DNA of 42,209 bases from Bacteroides cellulosilyticus DSM 14838. Lineage in GTDB: Bacteria > Bacteroidota > Bacteroidia > Bacteroidales > Bacteroidaceae. Positions 1 to 7,390 of the stretch are shown here, one piece after another. The notes beneath the pieces are model-generated. The model did no database searches. It saw only the letters and a program-made list of their open reading frames with translations, and had not been told where the DNA came from. The stretch is taken from positions 383,795 to 426,003 of the forward strand of contig NZ_EQ973489.1 of assembly GCF_000158035.1 (NCBI RefSeq). Reading direction: 5' to 3'. The position numbers and the translations under genes were made by a program. Positions within the stretch are counted from its first letter, which is position 1, and each line of letters starts with the position of its first letter.

Positions 1-862
1 AGAGTTCCAGTCGTTTTTCTTCTCCCTCTTGTTTCAGCTGGCGTTGCAGGGCTTCCTTATCTACACGGATACCCATGGATGATAGCTCAATGCTGCGCTG
101 CAATACATTATCCCATAATAAAAGGTCACCATTCAAGCCCGGAAGACCATTCAACCCTTCTGTGGTATAGTCATCATAGTCCGGGGCACGTCCGTCGTGT
201 TTCTCTCCATCGCTTAGTTTACAGCCAATACCGATAATGAATACAGCACCATATTTTTTCGTAATGGCATGTTCGCGGCATTTGGGTTCCAGATTCGGAT
301 AAAGTTGACGTAACTCTTCCGCATGAATGAAATGTAACTTCTGAGGCAGGCAAGGCTTAATCTGAGGGTACATTTCATACACCATATATTCTGTACGTAT
401 CATGGCTGCATAAATACGGGTTACAATTTCTTTCAGGAAGTTCACGTTCCGGTCTTCGGTAGTGATGACACGTTCCCAGTCCCATTGGTCTACATAGAGA
501 GAATGGAGATTTCCCAACTCTTCGTCTGAGCGTATGGCATTCATATCCGTATAAATACCATATCCGGATTCAATATTATAGTCTGCCAATGTCAATCGCT
601 TCCATTTGGCAAGAGAATGTACTACTTCGGCTTGCGCATCTCCCAAATCTTTGATAGGAAATGATACGGCACGTTCTACGCCATTCAAATCATCATTAAT
701 ACCCATACCTTTCAATACGAAAAGCGGGGCTGTGACGCGGCGCAAACGTAATTCCGATGAAAGGTTCAATTGGAAGAACTCTTTGATCTGTTTGATTCCT
801 AATTCTGTTTGTTTTAAGTCCAATAAGGGTTTATAACCCTCTGGTTTTATCAGATAACTCAT
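1..862 (-). CDS. asnA: Aspartate--ammonia ligase, C-terminus beyond window
   Basis: AsnA makes asparagine from aspartate, ammonia and ATP in the cytoplasm. The minus-strand reading frame opens at the ATG complementary to 860-862, giving MSYLIKPEGYKPLLDLKQTE, and stays open to the window edge, about 287 codons; the family is usually about 345 residues, so the C-terminus is missing only because the window ends. Stretches such as VDQWDWE and GIGCKLSDG fit this class II-synthetase-like family. A TATATTTG -7 box lies on the minus strand at 888-895, just upstream of the start. It is divergent from the tRNA-Arg gene. Identification rests on recognising the protein sequence and is quite sure. Confidence 0.93.
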   Translation of the reverse strand, partial: MSYLIKPEGYKPLLDLKQTELGIKQIKEFFQLNLSSELRLRRVTAPLFVLKGMGINDDLNGVERAVSFPIKDLGDAQAEVVHSLAKWKRLTLADYNIESGYGIYTDMNAIRSDEELGNLHSLYVDQWDWERVITTEDRNVNFLKEIVTRIYAAMIRTEYMVYEMYPQIKPCLPQKLHFIHAEELRQLYPNLEPKCREHAITKKYGAVFIIGIGCKLSDGEKHDGRAPDYDDYTTEGLNGLPGLNGDLLLWDNVLQRSIELSSMGIRVDKEALQRQLKQEGEEKRLEL

Positions 863-887
863 AAGTATGTACTATGTTTTTGTCCGG

Positions 888-895
888 CAAATATA
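888..895 (-). promoter_or_regulatory. Candidate -7 box for asnA
   Basis: TATATTTG on the minus strand matches the Bacteroides -7 consensus TAnnTTTG and sits 26 bp upstream of the asnA ATG. No clear TTG -33 element is seen at the expected distance, so this is a partial match. Confidence 0.5.
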
Positions 896-1045
896 GGTAT
901 AATATTTATATTTGCATCGTATTTGGCTAATTTTATGAGCAATTTGTTTCTTATTAACCAGTTGTGGCTCTCAAAATAATATTCTTATTTATAGGCTTTT
1001 ACTGTAAAAAAAGACAAATCATTAGGAATATGCCCGATTTTTTTA

Positions 1046-1053
1046 TACTTTTG
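1046..1053 (+). promoter_or_regulatory. Candidate -7 box for tRNA-Arg
   Basis: TACTTTTG matches TAnnTTTG and ends 13 bp before the first base of the tRNA. The -33 region shows TTA rather than TTG. Confidence 0.5.
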
Positions 1054-1066
1054 TCCCCGCATTTAA

Positions 1067-1139
1067 GGCTCCGTAGCTTAGTGAATAGAGCGTCAGATTC
1101 CGGTTCTGAAGGTCGTGCGTTTGAATCGCACCGGGGTCA
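1067..1139 (+). tRNA. tRNA-Arg (anticodon CCG), integration target
   Basis: A complete cloverleaf can be drawn: acceptor arms GGCTCCG and CGGGGTC (with G-T wobbles), D stem GCTT/GAGC, anticodon stem TCAGA/TCTGA around loop TTCCGGT (anticodon CCG), variable AGGTC, T stem GTGCG/CGCAC with loop TTTGAAT, discriminator A. CCA is not encoded, as is common in Bacteroides. The 3' part from 1083 onward is duplicated at 10253-10310, so the gene now consists of host 5' sequence joined to element-borne 3' sequence and should still be functional. Confidence 0.95.
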
Positions 1140-1140
1140 C
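1083..1140 (+). repeat. attL: 58-bp direct repeat inside tRNA-Arg
   Basis: Starts GAATAGAGCGTCAG and ends CACCGGGGTCAC; identical to 10253-10310. It covers the tRNA from the D arm to one base past the discriminator, which is the usual target of tyrosine integrases. It marks the left junction of the integrated element. Confidence 0.95.
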
Positions 1141-1143
1141 TAG

Positions 1144-1180
1144 AAAATCCTTGATAATCAGCTGATTATTGAGGATTTTT
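1144..1180 (+). terminator. Element-borne terminator for tRNA-Arg
   Basis: AAAATCC pairs with GGATTTT around the perfect 16-bp palindrome ATAATCAGCTGATTAT, followed by a T run at 1176-1180. It lies four bases after attL, so the element appears to give the interrupted tRNA transcription unit a replacement terminator. Confidence 0.8.
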
Positions 1181-1243
1181 ATATTGAGTACATTACTCTT
1201 CAGACGAGGAATTATGCCTTAATATCGCTAATATACCACCCTT

Positions 1244-1264
1244 GTTTCCTAATAGTTTCCTAAT
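1244..1264 (+). repeat. Candidate integrase arm sites, left end
   Basis: Two direct copies of GTTTCCTAAT (1244-1253 and 1255-1264), 11 bp apart, lie between attL and the integrase gene. The same pair with one changed base recurs at 10184-10204 near attR. Pairs of short direct repeats at both ends of such an element are typical of integrase or excisionase arm-binding sites; binding is inferred. Confidence 0.6.
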
Positions 1265-1280
1265 TTAAGTAAGAGTTAAG

Positions 1281-2549
1281 ATGCTGACTATTAGAGAAGA
1301 AATCAAGAAAGATGAGGTTAAGAGTGACGGAACTTATAACATAAAGATTAGATTTACTCTTGATCGTAAGTTAAGGAGATTGTCTACAAGTCTCTTTGCA
1401 ACATCTAAGGATTTAACTAAGTCCTTGAAACTGAAGGAGGGTACTCCTATTAAGCGGGAAGTTGATAAACTTATTCGTACTTATCAAGATATATGCGCTA
1501 AACTTCAGTTGGAAGTGAATGCTTATACTCTGGATGATGTGTTTGATTACTTGGAAGCTGAGCGGGAGCGTACGCGATCTATAGACTTTATTCAATTCTG
1601 TAAAGAATGGCTGGAGGCTACGGATATTAAGGGTAAGAAGAACTACAAGTGTGCTGTAAATGCGTTAATTGCATATATAGGTAATGAACATTTGGATGTT
1701 ACTAAGCTAACAGCTACATTCTTAAGAGGATTTACTGAATATTTAAGCGAACGCAGAATGGAGCGGATTAAAGTAATATCTGAAGCTGGTGGACGGATTA
1801 CATCTAATCGTGCTGTATCATTATATCTTGGGAGCATCAGACATTTATTTAATGAAGCGAAGAGACGATATAATGACTATGATAGGAATATTATTCTCAT
1901 TACTAACTCTCCTTTTGAAAATTTTGTGGTTCCTAAGCAAGAGGCTACAAGGAAGAGGGCTATTCCTGCAAATCTGATTAAGATAATTAGTGAACTTCCC
2001 TACCGTTATACAGTGAAAGGTGAAGAGGCCAATTGTCGTTACAACCTTGCCAAAGATTGTTTCATGCTATCCTTCTGTTTGATAGGCATGAACTCAGCAG
2101 ATTTATATAACGCAGCGATTAAGGTCGGTAATACCATCATTTATAACCGAACTAAAACTAGAGCTCGCCGAAGTGATGAAGCTCAGATGCAGATTGAAAT
2201 CCCTTCATTGATACTACCCCTTATTGAGAAATATCGAGATTGTACAGGACAACGTGTTTTCAACTTCTATCGTTCTTATACTACTGCAAGTAGCTTTAAC
2301 CGTGCTGTTAATTATGGTTTGAAGGAAATTGGGAAGTTGATTGGCATTGCGGACTTGGAATACTACGCAGCCCGCCATTCATGGGCTACCATTGCATTAA
2401 ATAAAGTAGGCATTGACAAGTACACTGTACATGCTGCACTCAATCATATAGATGAATCTATGAAAGTTACCGATATCTACATTGAACGAGACTTCGTGAA
2501 TGAGAATAAGGCTAATGCTAAGGTTATGAAGTATATTTGGGGTAAATGA
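1281..2549 (+). CDS. Tyrosine recombinase/integrase of the element
   Basis: Presumed integrase catalysing recombination between tRNA-Arg attB and the element attP. At 422 residues it has the usual Bacteroidetes layout: N-terminal arm-binding part (about 1-85), SAM-like core-binding part (about 100-200) and catalytic domain (about 225-415). Visible catalytic positions are K292, R365 (in AARHSWAT), H389 (in ALNHID) and nucleophile Y400 (in DIYIERD). The first catalytic arginine is not where expected: the usual GLRxSDL reads GMNSADL (269-275), with N271 in its place, and the HxxR histidine is Y362. From memory, Bacteroides integrases such as IntDOT also lack the canonical first Arg. It lies 140 bp from attL and is transcribed away from the tRNA. 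Start chosen as the first ATG after the arm repeats. Confidence 0.92.
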   Translation: MLTIREEIKKDEVKSDGTYNIKIRFTLDRKLRRLSTSLFATSKDLTKSLKLKEGTPIKREVDKLIRTYQDICAKLQLEVNAYTLDDVFDYLEAERERTRSIDFIQFCKEWLEATDIKGKKNYKCAVNALIAYIGNEHLDVTKLTATFLRGFTEYLSERRMERIKVISEAGGRITSNRAVSLYLGSIRHLFNEAKRRYNDYDRNIILITNSPFENFVVPKQEATRKRAIPANLIKIISELPYRYTVKGEEANCRYNLAKDCFMLSFCLIGMNSADLYNAAIKVGNTIIYNRTKTRARRSDEAQMQIEIPSLILPLIEKYRDCTGQRVFNFYRSYTTASSFNRAVNYGLKEIGKLIGIADLEYYAARHSWATIALNKVGIDKYTVHAALNHIDESMKVTDIYIERDFVNENKANAKVMKYIWGK

Positions 2550-2592
2550 TTAAGTAATTTCATTTGGGATGAGGTTATTTTTTCTTTAAGCC

Positions 2593-2623
2593 TTGATTAA
2601 TTCAAATATTGGTCATATATTTG
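2593..2623 (+). promoter_or_regulatory. Promoter of the structured leader
   Basis: TTG at 2593-2595, a 20-bp spacer, then TATATTTG at 2616-2623: a full match to the Bacteroides -33/-7 layout. Transcription would begin near 2630, more than 500 nt upstream of the helicase-like gene. Confidence 0.75.
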
Positions 2624-2643
2624 CAGCAATCTTACAATGAGGT

Positions 2644-2684
2644 AGGAGATTCGGGCTAAGAATTAAATAAGCCCTCCTGTTTTT
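2644..2684 (+). terminator. Early hairpin with T run (attenuator candidate)
   Basis: AGGAG at 2644-2648 and GGGCT at 2653-2657 pair with AGCCCTCCT at 2670-2678 (bulge at 2649-2652), followed by GTTTTT. It lies only about 15 nt after the predicted transcription start, so it would release a ~55-nt RNA or attenuate the downstream gene. Confidence 0.6.
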
Positions 2685-2689
2685 ATAAA

Positions 2690-3157
2690 GAATGGTTCAC
2701 GTGACAGTGCAGTTATCAAGTGAGATAATCAAGAAAGGCAACTACATAAGAAGTCAGTCAGCAATAAATTCTACTATATAAGTAGCGACTTCTGCAACTA
2801 AGTTCTCGGAGTAATGACCTCCGAAACTTATTATTGGATAAGCATTCATTCAGACCTTGTAAAGGGTGAATTATATCCAATCGTAAGATGAACTTGGCTG
2901 TAGGAGTTCTTATTTATCCCCCTTAGTCCAATTGTTTTATTTCTAAATTCATCAGATTATGAAAATGAATTTGAAATTCCGAACAATTGGATCGAACCGC
3001 CAATCGGAACTTGTTACCCTGACAAGCATTAATCGGTTCACGAGTTTTACAACTTTATATGGGTTTGAACCTCATCCTTCGGGTGGGGTAACAAAATCGT
3101 CATACCCATATAATAACAAGTTCTCTCAAGTTTGTTACTCCCTAAATCCGATGTACC
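2690..3157 (+). ncRNA. Hairpin-dense structured leader, unknown class
   Basis: About 470 nt without a convincing gene hold consecutive stems: TTATC/GATAA (2713-2728); AGAAGTC/GACTTCT (2749-2793) enclosing CTACT/AGTAG; TAAGTT+TCGGAG/CTCCGA+AACTTA (2799-2830); ATTGGATA/TATCCAAT (2833-2881) with inner pairs; TCCAATTGTT/AACAATTGGA (2927-2991) continuing into ATTTC-AAATTCAT/ATGAATTTGAAAT; GAACTTGTTA/TAACAAGTTC (3007-3123) enclosing TATATGGGT/ACCCATATA (3056-3112) and ACCTCATCC/GGGTGGGGT with G-U pairs. A competing stem GAACCG/CGGTTC (2994-3039) encloses CTTGT/ACAAG. It may be a structured 5' leader, a free RNA or a replication origin; which one is unknown. Confidence 0.6.
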
Positions 3158-5080
3158 ATGAATGACACTAAGCACAAGACATTGGAAGTGGAGGTTCTGA
3201 ATATCCACAAGGGAGAGTATCTGTCCGAAGCCTTAAAAAGACAAGGCTACCCCATGCTGCCGAGTAATGCCATTATTAATAAGGTAATGACAGGTACGGG
3301 AGCTACCTACATGGAGTTGAACTCGAAATTAAGTCCGAGAAATTCTATCGTGATTGAGCCGTTCAAATCTGCGGTGGAGAACAAGGTGCAGGTGTTTAAC
3401 AAAGCCCAAGGGGTGTTCAAGGAAGTAAATGTCAGACAACTGATCACCTACCTCAATAATCCCAATATCAAGTACAAGAAGATTATCACTACCCCCGAAG
3501 GGTTTGAAGGTAAAGTCTTGAACGCTGCAAGGCAGCTTGGGATAAACATTTACAAGAAATACTTCTGCCTGTTCGATGAATCCGAGCACATTACGGAAGA
3601 TACAGGCTATCGCAGAAGCATATCCGCCCCAATGAGGGAGTTCTTCAAATTTGAGAGAAAGGCTCTCGTATCTGCCACTCCGTTAAAGCCGAGCAAGTAC
3701 ACCTTAACCTTGTTCCTGCGCCACCAATTCAAGTGGGTAGAAATTAAGCCCGACTATGACTATCGGGAGGACATGACTTTGATAACGACTCGTAGCTTTT
3801 ACAGTCGGGTGAAGCAGGAAGTGAAAAGACTCTTGGATAACGGCTCTCCCCATGTGTGCATCTTCTACAAGACAACAGAGGGAATCAATAACATCGTGGA
3901 ATCATTGCTGCATGACGGAATAATAACAAAGGACGATTACAAGGTATTCTGTTCAAAGGATAGTGCCGATGAGCTAAAGAGCCGTTTCTTGGAACACAGC
4001 ACGGATAAGTTAGAACTTCCTCTAAGAAAGGTGAACTTGTTTACTTCGCGATTCTTCCCGTCAATAGACATCAATCTGAAAGAGCTTTGCGATGTGTTGA
4101 TACTGTCGAACTACGACCACGTGAAGCACACATTGATAAATCCGTTCACCGAAGCTATCCAATGCCAGGGCAGATTTAGGCATGTGTTCCCCAACGGAAA
4201 GAGGTACAACTCGCTTACGGTTATTGCTTCAATTCCCAATGAACTTAAAGTTAAATCCGATGAAGAAATACATGCGGACATTGAAGCGAGGATTAAATCT
4301 TACCGAGCCGTTCAGAAGGAAAAACTGAGAGCTGACGACCCGACTAATTTCGATCAGGACTTAAAACGGCTACGGCTGAACGAAGTCCTCAATTCCGAGC
4401 GGAACGGATTTGACAGGTTCGCCATAGAGCAACTACTACTTGACGAGCAAGTGAAAGGATATTACCTCTCACCCGATGCGCTTAGACAGGCATACGAAGA
4501 TACGAAATATTTCAATGTGGACTTCCAGCCCGAAGATGAAGCGGTCGGGGAAGATGACATTTACAGAATTAAAGCAGCCAAGACTAAAGAGAAATGGCAG
4601 TTCATTGTAACTATCTTAAGCAATATCAAGGAGGATGAAAATGCTGTACAATTTCTTAGAGCTAAGTGCGTGGAAGAAGAATGGCTCATCGATGCATTCT
4701 TCAAGCTGGGTAAAGAAACTATTGAGGAGCAGCAGTATGACAGGGCAGTTGTCAAGAACCTATTGGAACAGGCCAAGCATAAAGAAGTTCTGCAACGAAG
4801 GTTCAGCCCAGAGTTTCTACTGGATATTGGCACAGAATTTGAACTGGAAATAGGTAGTAATTCATATATCCCCGTAAAGAATGTACTTGACAGGATTGCT
4901 TATCTGTTGGACTGTTACGGGATAACCTATTCCCGATATGGGGATGCCCAAAAGGGGATGATGTGTAAGCTATCTGCCTCTACTATCCGAGATTACTTTG
5001 ATGTAGCTTTAAGTAACAGGAACAGTGTAGCTACTGTTAAGTTGAAGCGTCTTAGGGTTGAACAAGTTGTGATTTCCTAA
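3158..5080 (+). CDS. SF2-helicase-like protein of the element
   Basis: A 640-residue protein with the skeleton of a superfamily 2 helicase. Motif I is represented by VMTGTGATY (about 43-51), where alanine replaces the usual P-loop lysine; motif II is LFDESEH (138-144); motif III is VSATPL (171-176); motif VI is QCQGRFRH (335-342), matching QxxGRxR. Residues beyond about 350 match nothing I recognise. From memory, similar proteins occur in Bacteroides mobile elements and phages, often unnamed. A role in replication or origin melting would suit its place behind a hairpin-rich leader, but this is inference. No strong ribosome binding site is seen before the ATG at 3158. The gene is followed by an 11-bp-stem hairpin. 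Confidence 0.75.
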   Translation: MNDTKHKTLEVEVLNIHKGEYLSEALKRQGYPMLPSNAIINKVMTGTGATYMELNSKLSPRNSIVIEPFKSAVENKVQVFNKAQGVFKEVNVRQLITYLNNPNIKYKKIITTPEGFEGKVLNAARQLGINIYKKYFCLFDESEHITEDTGYRRSISAPMREFFKFERKALVSATPLKPSKYTLTLFLRHQFKWVEIKPDYDYREDMTLITTRSFYSRVKQEVKRLLDNGSPHVCIFYKTTEGINNIVESLLHDGIITKDDYKVFCSKDSADELKSRFLEHSTDKLELPLRKVNLFTSRFFPSIDINLKELCDVLILSNYDHVKHTLINPFTEAIQCQGRFRHVFPNGKRYNSLTVIASIPNELKVKSDEEIHADIEARIKSYRAVQKEKLRADDPTNFDQDLKRLRLNEVLNSERNGFDRFAIEQLLLDEQVKGYYLSPDALRQAYEDTKYFNVDFQPEDEAVGEDDIYRIKAAKTKEKWQFIVTILSNIKEDENAVQFLRAKCVEEEWLIDAFFKLGKETIEEQQYDRAVVKNLLEQAKHKEVLQRRFSPEFLLDIGTEFELEIGSNSYIPVKNVLDRIAYLLDCYGITYSRYGDAQKGMMCKLSASTIRDYFDVALSNRNSVATVKLKRLRVEQVVIS

Positions 5081-5094
5081 CAAGCATTAGAATC

Positions 5095-5128
5095 TATCGG
5101 CCGGAGAACAATGACTATCCGGCCGATA
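5095..5128 (+). terminator. Strong hairpin after the helicase-like gene
   Basis: TATCGGCCGGA pairs perfectly with TCCGGCCGATA around a 12-nt loop, 14 nt after the stop codon. No T run follows, so it could be a Rho-independent-like terminator, an RNA-stabilising hairpin or a protein site. Confidence 0.5.
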
Positions 5129-5408
5129 CTTTACTACCATTAACTCCCCCTCCTACCAAATAAAGAGAAACAACATTCCTTAGATGCTCACCCTCCGTTC
5201 ACCACTAAATATTATACTTAACTATTGCTTCCATATATTTCAAGTTAATCACTCTCTAAGTAGAGACACAAGTTAATCCTAAATGTAAAATAGTCAGTAT
5301 ATAACGCTGATAATTATTTAGCGAATAGTATGAGATCCAGCATATAGAGTTTGGACCTTATTCATATTCCAATAATTCAATCAATATTCATTTAATTCAA
5401 GTTACATT
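5129..5408 (+). other. Intergenic region before the DUF3871 gene
   Basis: AT-rich, with no ORF I can support and no clear consensus promoter. The only notable element is ATATTCATTTA at 5384-5394, 14 nt before the next ATG; the same 11-mer stands at 7362-7372 before the short recombinase gene. Confidence 0.4.
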
Positions 5409-6431
5409 ATGGAAGCATTACAGATTATGCCAACAATGGCACAGAATCAATCGAGATTTAATTTAGGTGAGTACGCAGAAGAAGCTACTATCATTGAAGA
5501 ATCAATCAGACCTAAGAGAGTGAATCATTTCATTGAAGCGAATACAGAGGAAGTAACCATGCAGCACCTTATTAACGACTGCATTACACCTGTCTTCTCC
5601 AAGGATAATGAACTTACTATCAATCATGCGGTATTCATTGATACAATTCAAGAAGCGGCTAATTCATTCTTTAGTGGTGAACAGGTGGAGCAGGCAACTA
5701 TTCGTGTCTCACATGTGGTGAAAGGACGCATACCAGAAGCCATTCACAAACCTGCAAACCAACTTCTGGAATCTGACAAGACCATCTATTATGAGCGTGC
5801 GGCATTCAGCATTGATATTCCTACCATCTATGAAACGGTTGGAGGTAACAGGTTAAACTTATCAATCGTTGGAGTTCGTGCCTATAACCAGATGAACTTA
5901 TATTCTAAGAAGGTTCCAGAACTTTTCAGACTGGCAATTGGATTCTCTAACCAAGTCTGTACAAACCTGTGCGTGTGTTCCACAGGTTACAGGGATGATC
6001 TAAGAGTGAGTAGTGCTTCAGAGCTATATCGTGCGGCACTGGAACTTTTCAACAACTACAATCCTGCCAAGCATTTGCATCTGATGCAATCATTGGGAAA
6101 GACTGCCATGAGCGAACACCAGTTTGCTCAAATCATTGGCAAGATGAGATTATATCAGTGCTTGCCAACAGGACGTCAGAAGGAACTACCCAGAATATTA
6201 CTTACTGACACACAGATTAATACCGTAGCTAAGGCATATATTCAAGATAATAATTTTCGTGGCTTTGGAGGTGAACTTAATATGTGGAAGTTCTATAATC
6301 TCCTTACAGGCGCTAATAAGTCAAGCTATATAGATTCATTCTTGGATAGAAGTTTAAACTCTACGGAGATTGCTATGGGCATCAATGCGGCTCTGCATGG
6401 CGATGAGAGGTACAAATGGTTCATTGATTAA
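5409..6431 (+). CDS. DUF3871 family protein
   Basis: The 340-residue protein matches my recollection of the DUF3871 family, found mainly in Bacteroidales mobile elements; its molecular role is unknown. Features seen: an acidic N-terminal part, a central segment VGGNRLNLSIVGVRAYNQMN that is typical of the family, a short cysteine cluster in QVCTNLCVCSTG (about 182-193), and a C-terminal region rich in aromatic residues ending DERYKWFID. No signal peptide or membrane segment, so cytoplasmic. It lies between the helicase-like gene and the toxin-antitoxin pair and is probably part of the replication or maintenance half of the element (inference). Confidence 0.8.
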   Translation: MEALQIMPTMAQNQSRFNLGEYAEEATIIEESIRPKRVNHFIEANTEEVTMQHLINDCITPVFSKDNELTINHAVFIDTIQEAANSFFSGEQVEQATIRVSHVVKGRIPEAIHKPANQLLESDKTIYYERAAFSIDIPTIYETVGGNRLNLSIVGVRAYNQMNLYSKKVPELFRLAIGFSNQVCTNLCVCSTGYRDDLRVSSASELYRAALELFNNYNPAKHLHLMQSLGKTAMSEHQFAQIIGKMRLYQCLPTGRQKELPRILLTDTQINTVAKAYIQDNNFRGFGGELNMWKFYNLLTGANKSSYIDSFLDRSLNSTEIAMGINAALHGDERYKWFID

Positions 6432-6511
6432 ATGAACTTGTTGATTGAAGGCAGAACGGGCATCATTAACAGGGTGTCCGTTCCTTAATATCTAATAATT
6501 AACTAATTATA

Positions 6512-6543
6512 TTTGCGAGTACGCATTTAAGTACATATATTTG
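6512..6543 (+). promoter_or_regulatory. Promoter and putative operator of yefM-yoeB
   Basis: TTTG at 6512-6515 and TATATTTG at 6536-6543 form a consensus promoter with a 20-bp spacer; an overlapping second TATATTTG occupies 6508-6515. Two GTAC cores (6519-6522 and 6531-6534) lie in the spacer, 12 bp centre to centre. As I recall, this is the spacing of the paired palindromes bound by YefM in E. coli, suggesting autorepression by the toxin-antitoxin complex. Confidence 0.6.
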
Positions 6544-6565
6544 CATGGTAATGGAGGAAGGAATT

Positions 6566-6820
6566 ATGAGAACAGCTAATTACACAGATTTAAGAGCAAA
6601 CCTAAAGGGGTACATTGATTCAGTGATTGATGATTATGATACTGTAATCATTAATCGTGGAAATGGTAAGGGAGTAGTGATGATTTCCCTTGATGAATAT
6701 AATTCGTTAAAGGAAACGGAATATATCATGTCGTCACCAGAAACAATGGCTGCAATACGCCAAGGAGAAGAAGATATAAAGAATGGCAAGGGGATAGAAG
6801 TCAACTTAGATGAATTATGA
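6566..6820 (+). CDS. yefM: Antitoxin of the Phd/YefM family
   Basis: An 84-residue antitoxin that neutralises the YoeB toxin and represses its own promoter. I choose the ATG at 6566 (MRTANYTDLRANL) because family members start this way and GGAGGAA at 6553-6559 is a good ribosome binding site. The upstream ATGs at 6545 and 6551 fall at or before the predicted transcription start. The N-terminal part (about 1-50, with VVMISLDEYNSL) is the DNA-binding and dimerisation fold; the C-terminal part (ETMAAIRQGEEDIKNG) is the toxin-binding tail. The stop overlaps the toxin start by 4 bp, implying translational coupling. Confidence 0.93.
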   Translation: MRTANYTDLRANLKGYIDSVIDDYDTVIINRGNGKGVVMISLDEYNSLKETEYIMSSPETMAAIRQGEEDIKNGKGIEVNLDEL

Positions 6821-7086
6821 AGGTAATATTTACACCTCTTGCTATGGAACAATGGGAATATTGGAAGAAGACTAATCCCAATATCGCCAAGCGCATCAAG
6901 AGGATTCTTCTTGACATTAGGGAACATCCTTATACAGGAATTGCAAAGCCAGAACCTCTTAAATATGATTTAACGGGTAAATGGTCAAGACGCATCAATG
7001 AAGAACATAGGATTATTTACTCTGTAAATGATGACAGGGTAGAGATTGATATACTCTCAATGAGATACCATTATTCCAAGAAATAA
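6817..7086 (+). CDS. yoeB: Toxin, YoeB/Txe family mRNA interferase
   Basis: An 89-residue RelE-fold ribosome-dependent endoribonuclease. Alignment by eye to E. coli YoeB is clear: KPEPLKYDLTGKWSRRINEEHRIIY and a C-terminal RYHY. The expected catalytic residues are present: E46, R65, H85 and Y86, slightly shifted from E. coli numbering, so the toxin looks active. It overlaps yefM by 4 bp and is followed by a strong terminator. In an integrative element such a pair usually stabilises the element by killing or slowing cells that lose it (inference). Confidence 0.95.
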   Translation: MKVIFTPLAMEQWEYWKKTNPNIAKRIKRILLDIREHPYTGIAKPEPLKYDLTGKWSRRINEEHRIIYSVNDDRVEIDILSMRYHYSKK

Positions 7087-7108
7087 TCCTATTGCACCTT
7101 ATTAACTG

Positions 7109-7140
7109 AAGGACATCTATTAAGTTAGGTGTCCTTTTTT
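7109..7140 (+). terminator. Terminator of yefM-yoeB
   Basis: AAGGACATC pairs with GGTGTCCTT (one U-G) and is followed by an unbroken T run to 7140. A canonical intrinsic terminator 22 nt after the yoeB stop. Confidence 0.9.
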
Positions 7141-7282
7141 CATGGTGAATATTCTGTAGCATATAAGGCTTACTTGCATTCATGTAACAGATTATCATTC
7201 TATGATAGAGTTTACCATTCCATTGTGACCTATCAATACGAGGAGTAGCCTATTGACATGTCAGTTTCTAAGCAAGTGGAGC

Positions 7283-7360
7283 ATATTCACTTCTGTTATT
7301 AGTGAATATTTCCTTAGTAACTAACAAGTTAGATAGTCCAACTCAGAATTAATATTCACT
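7283..7360. repeat. Repeated AATATTCACT motifs upstream of short recombinase
   Basis: ATATTCACT (7283-7291), its inverse AGTGAATAT(T) (7301-7310) and AATATTCACT again (7351-7360) form a 9-bp hairpin and a second inverted pair around a 40-bp segment that holds CTAAC-AA-GTTAG (7321-7332). A perfect palindrome TGACATGTCA stands upstream at 7254-7263. These may be recombinase or regulator sites. The gap 7141-7390 otherwise shows nothing. Confidence 0.5.
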
Positions 7361-7390
7361 TATATTCATTTACCATTAAAACAGAACATT

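Noticed and set aside
2959..3165. A 68-codon ORF overlapping the start of the helicase-like gene by 8 bp
   Set aside because: It reads through three large perfect hairpins, starts in the loop of one of them and has low-complexity Ser/Thr/Asn-rich composition. More likely a by-product of the structured leader, although a translationally coupled leader peptide cannot be ruled out.
7301..7360. Invertible promoter switch for the short recombinase
   Set aside because: The 10-bp inverted repeats enclose only 40 bp and hold no TAnnTTTG box; known Bacteroides switches are longer. Kept only as possible protein-binding sites.
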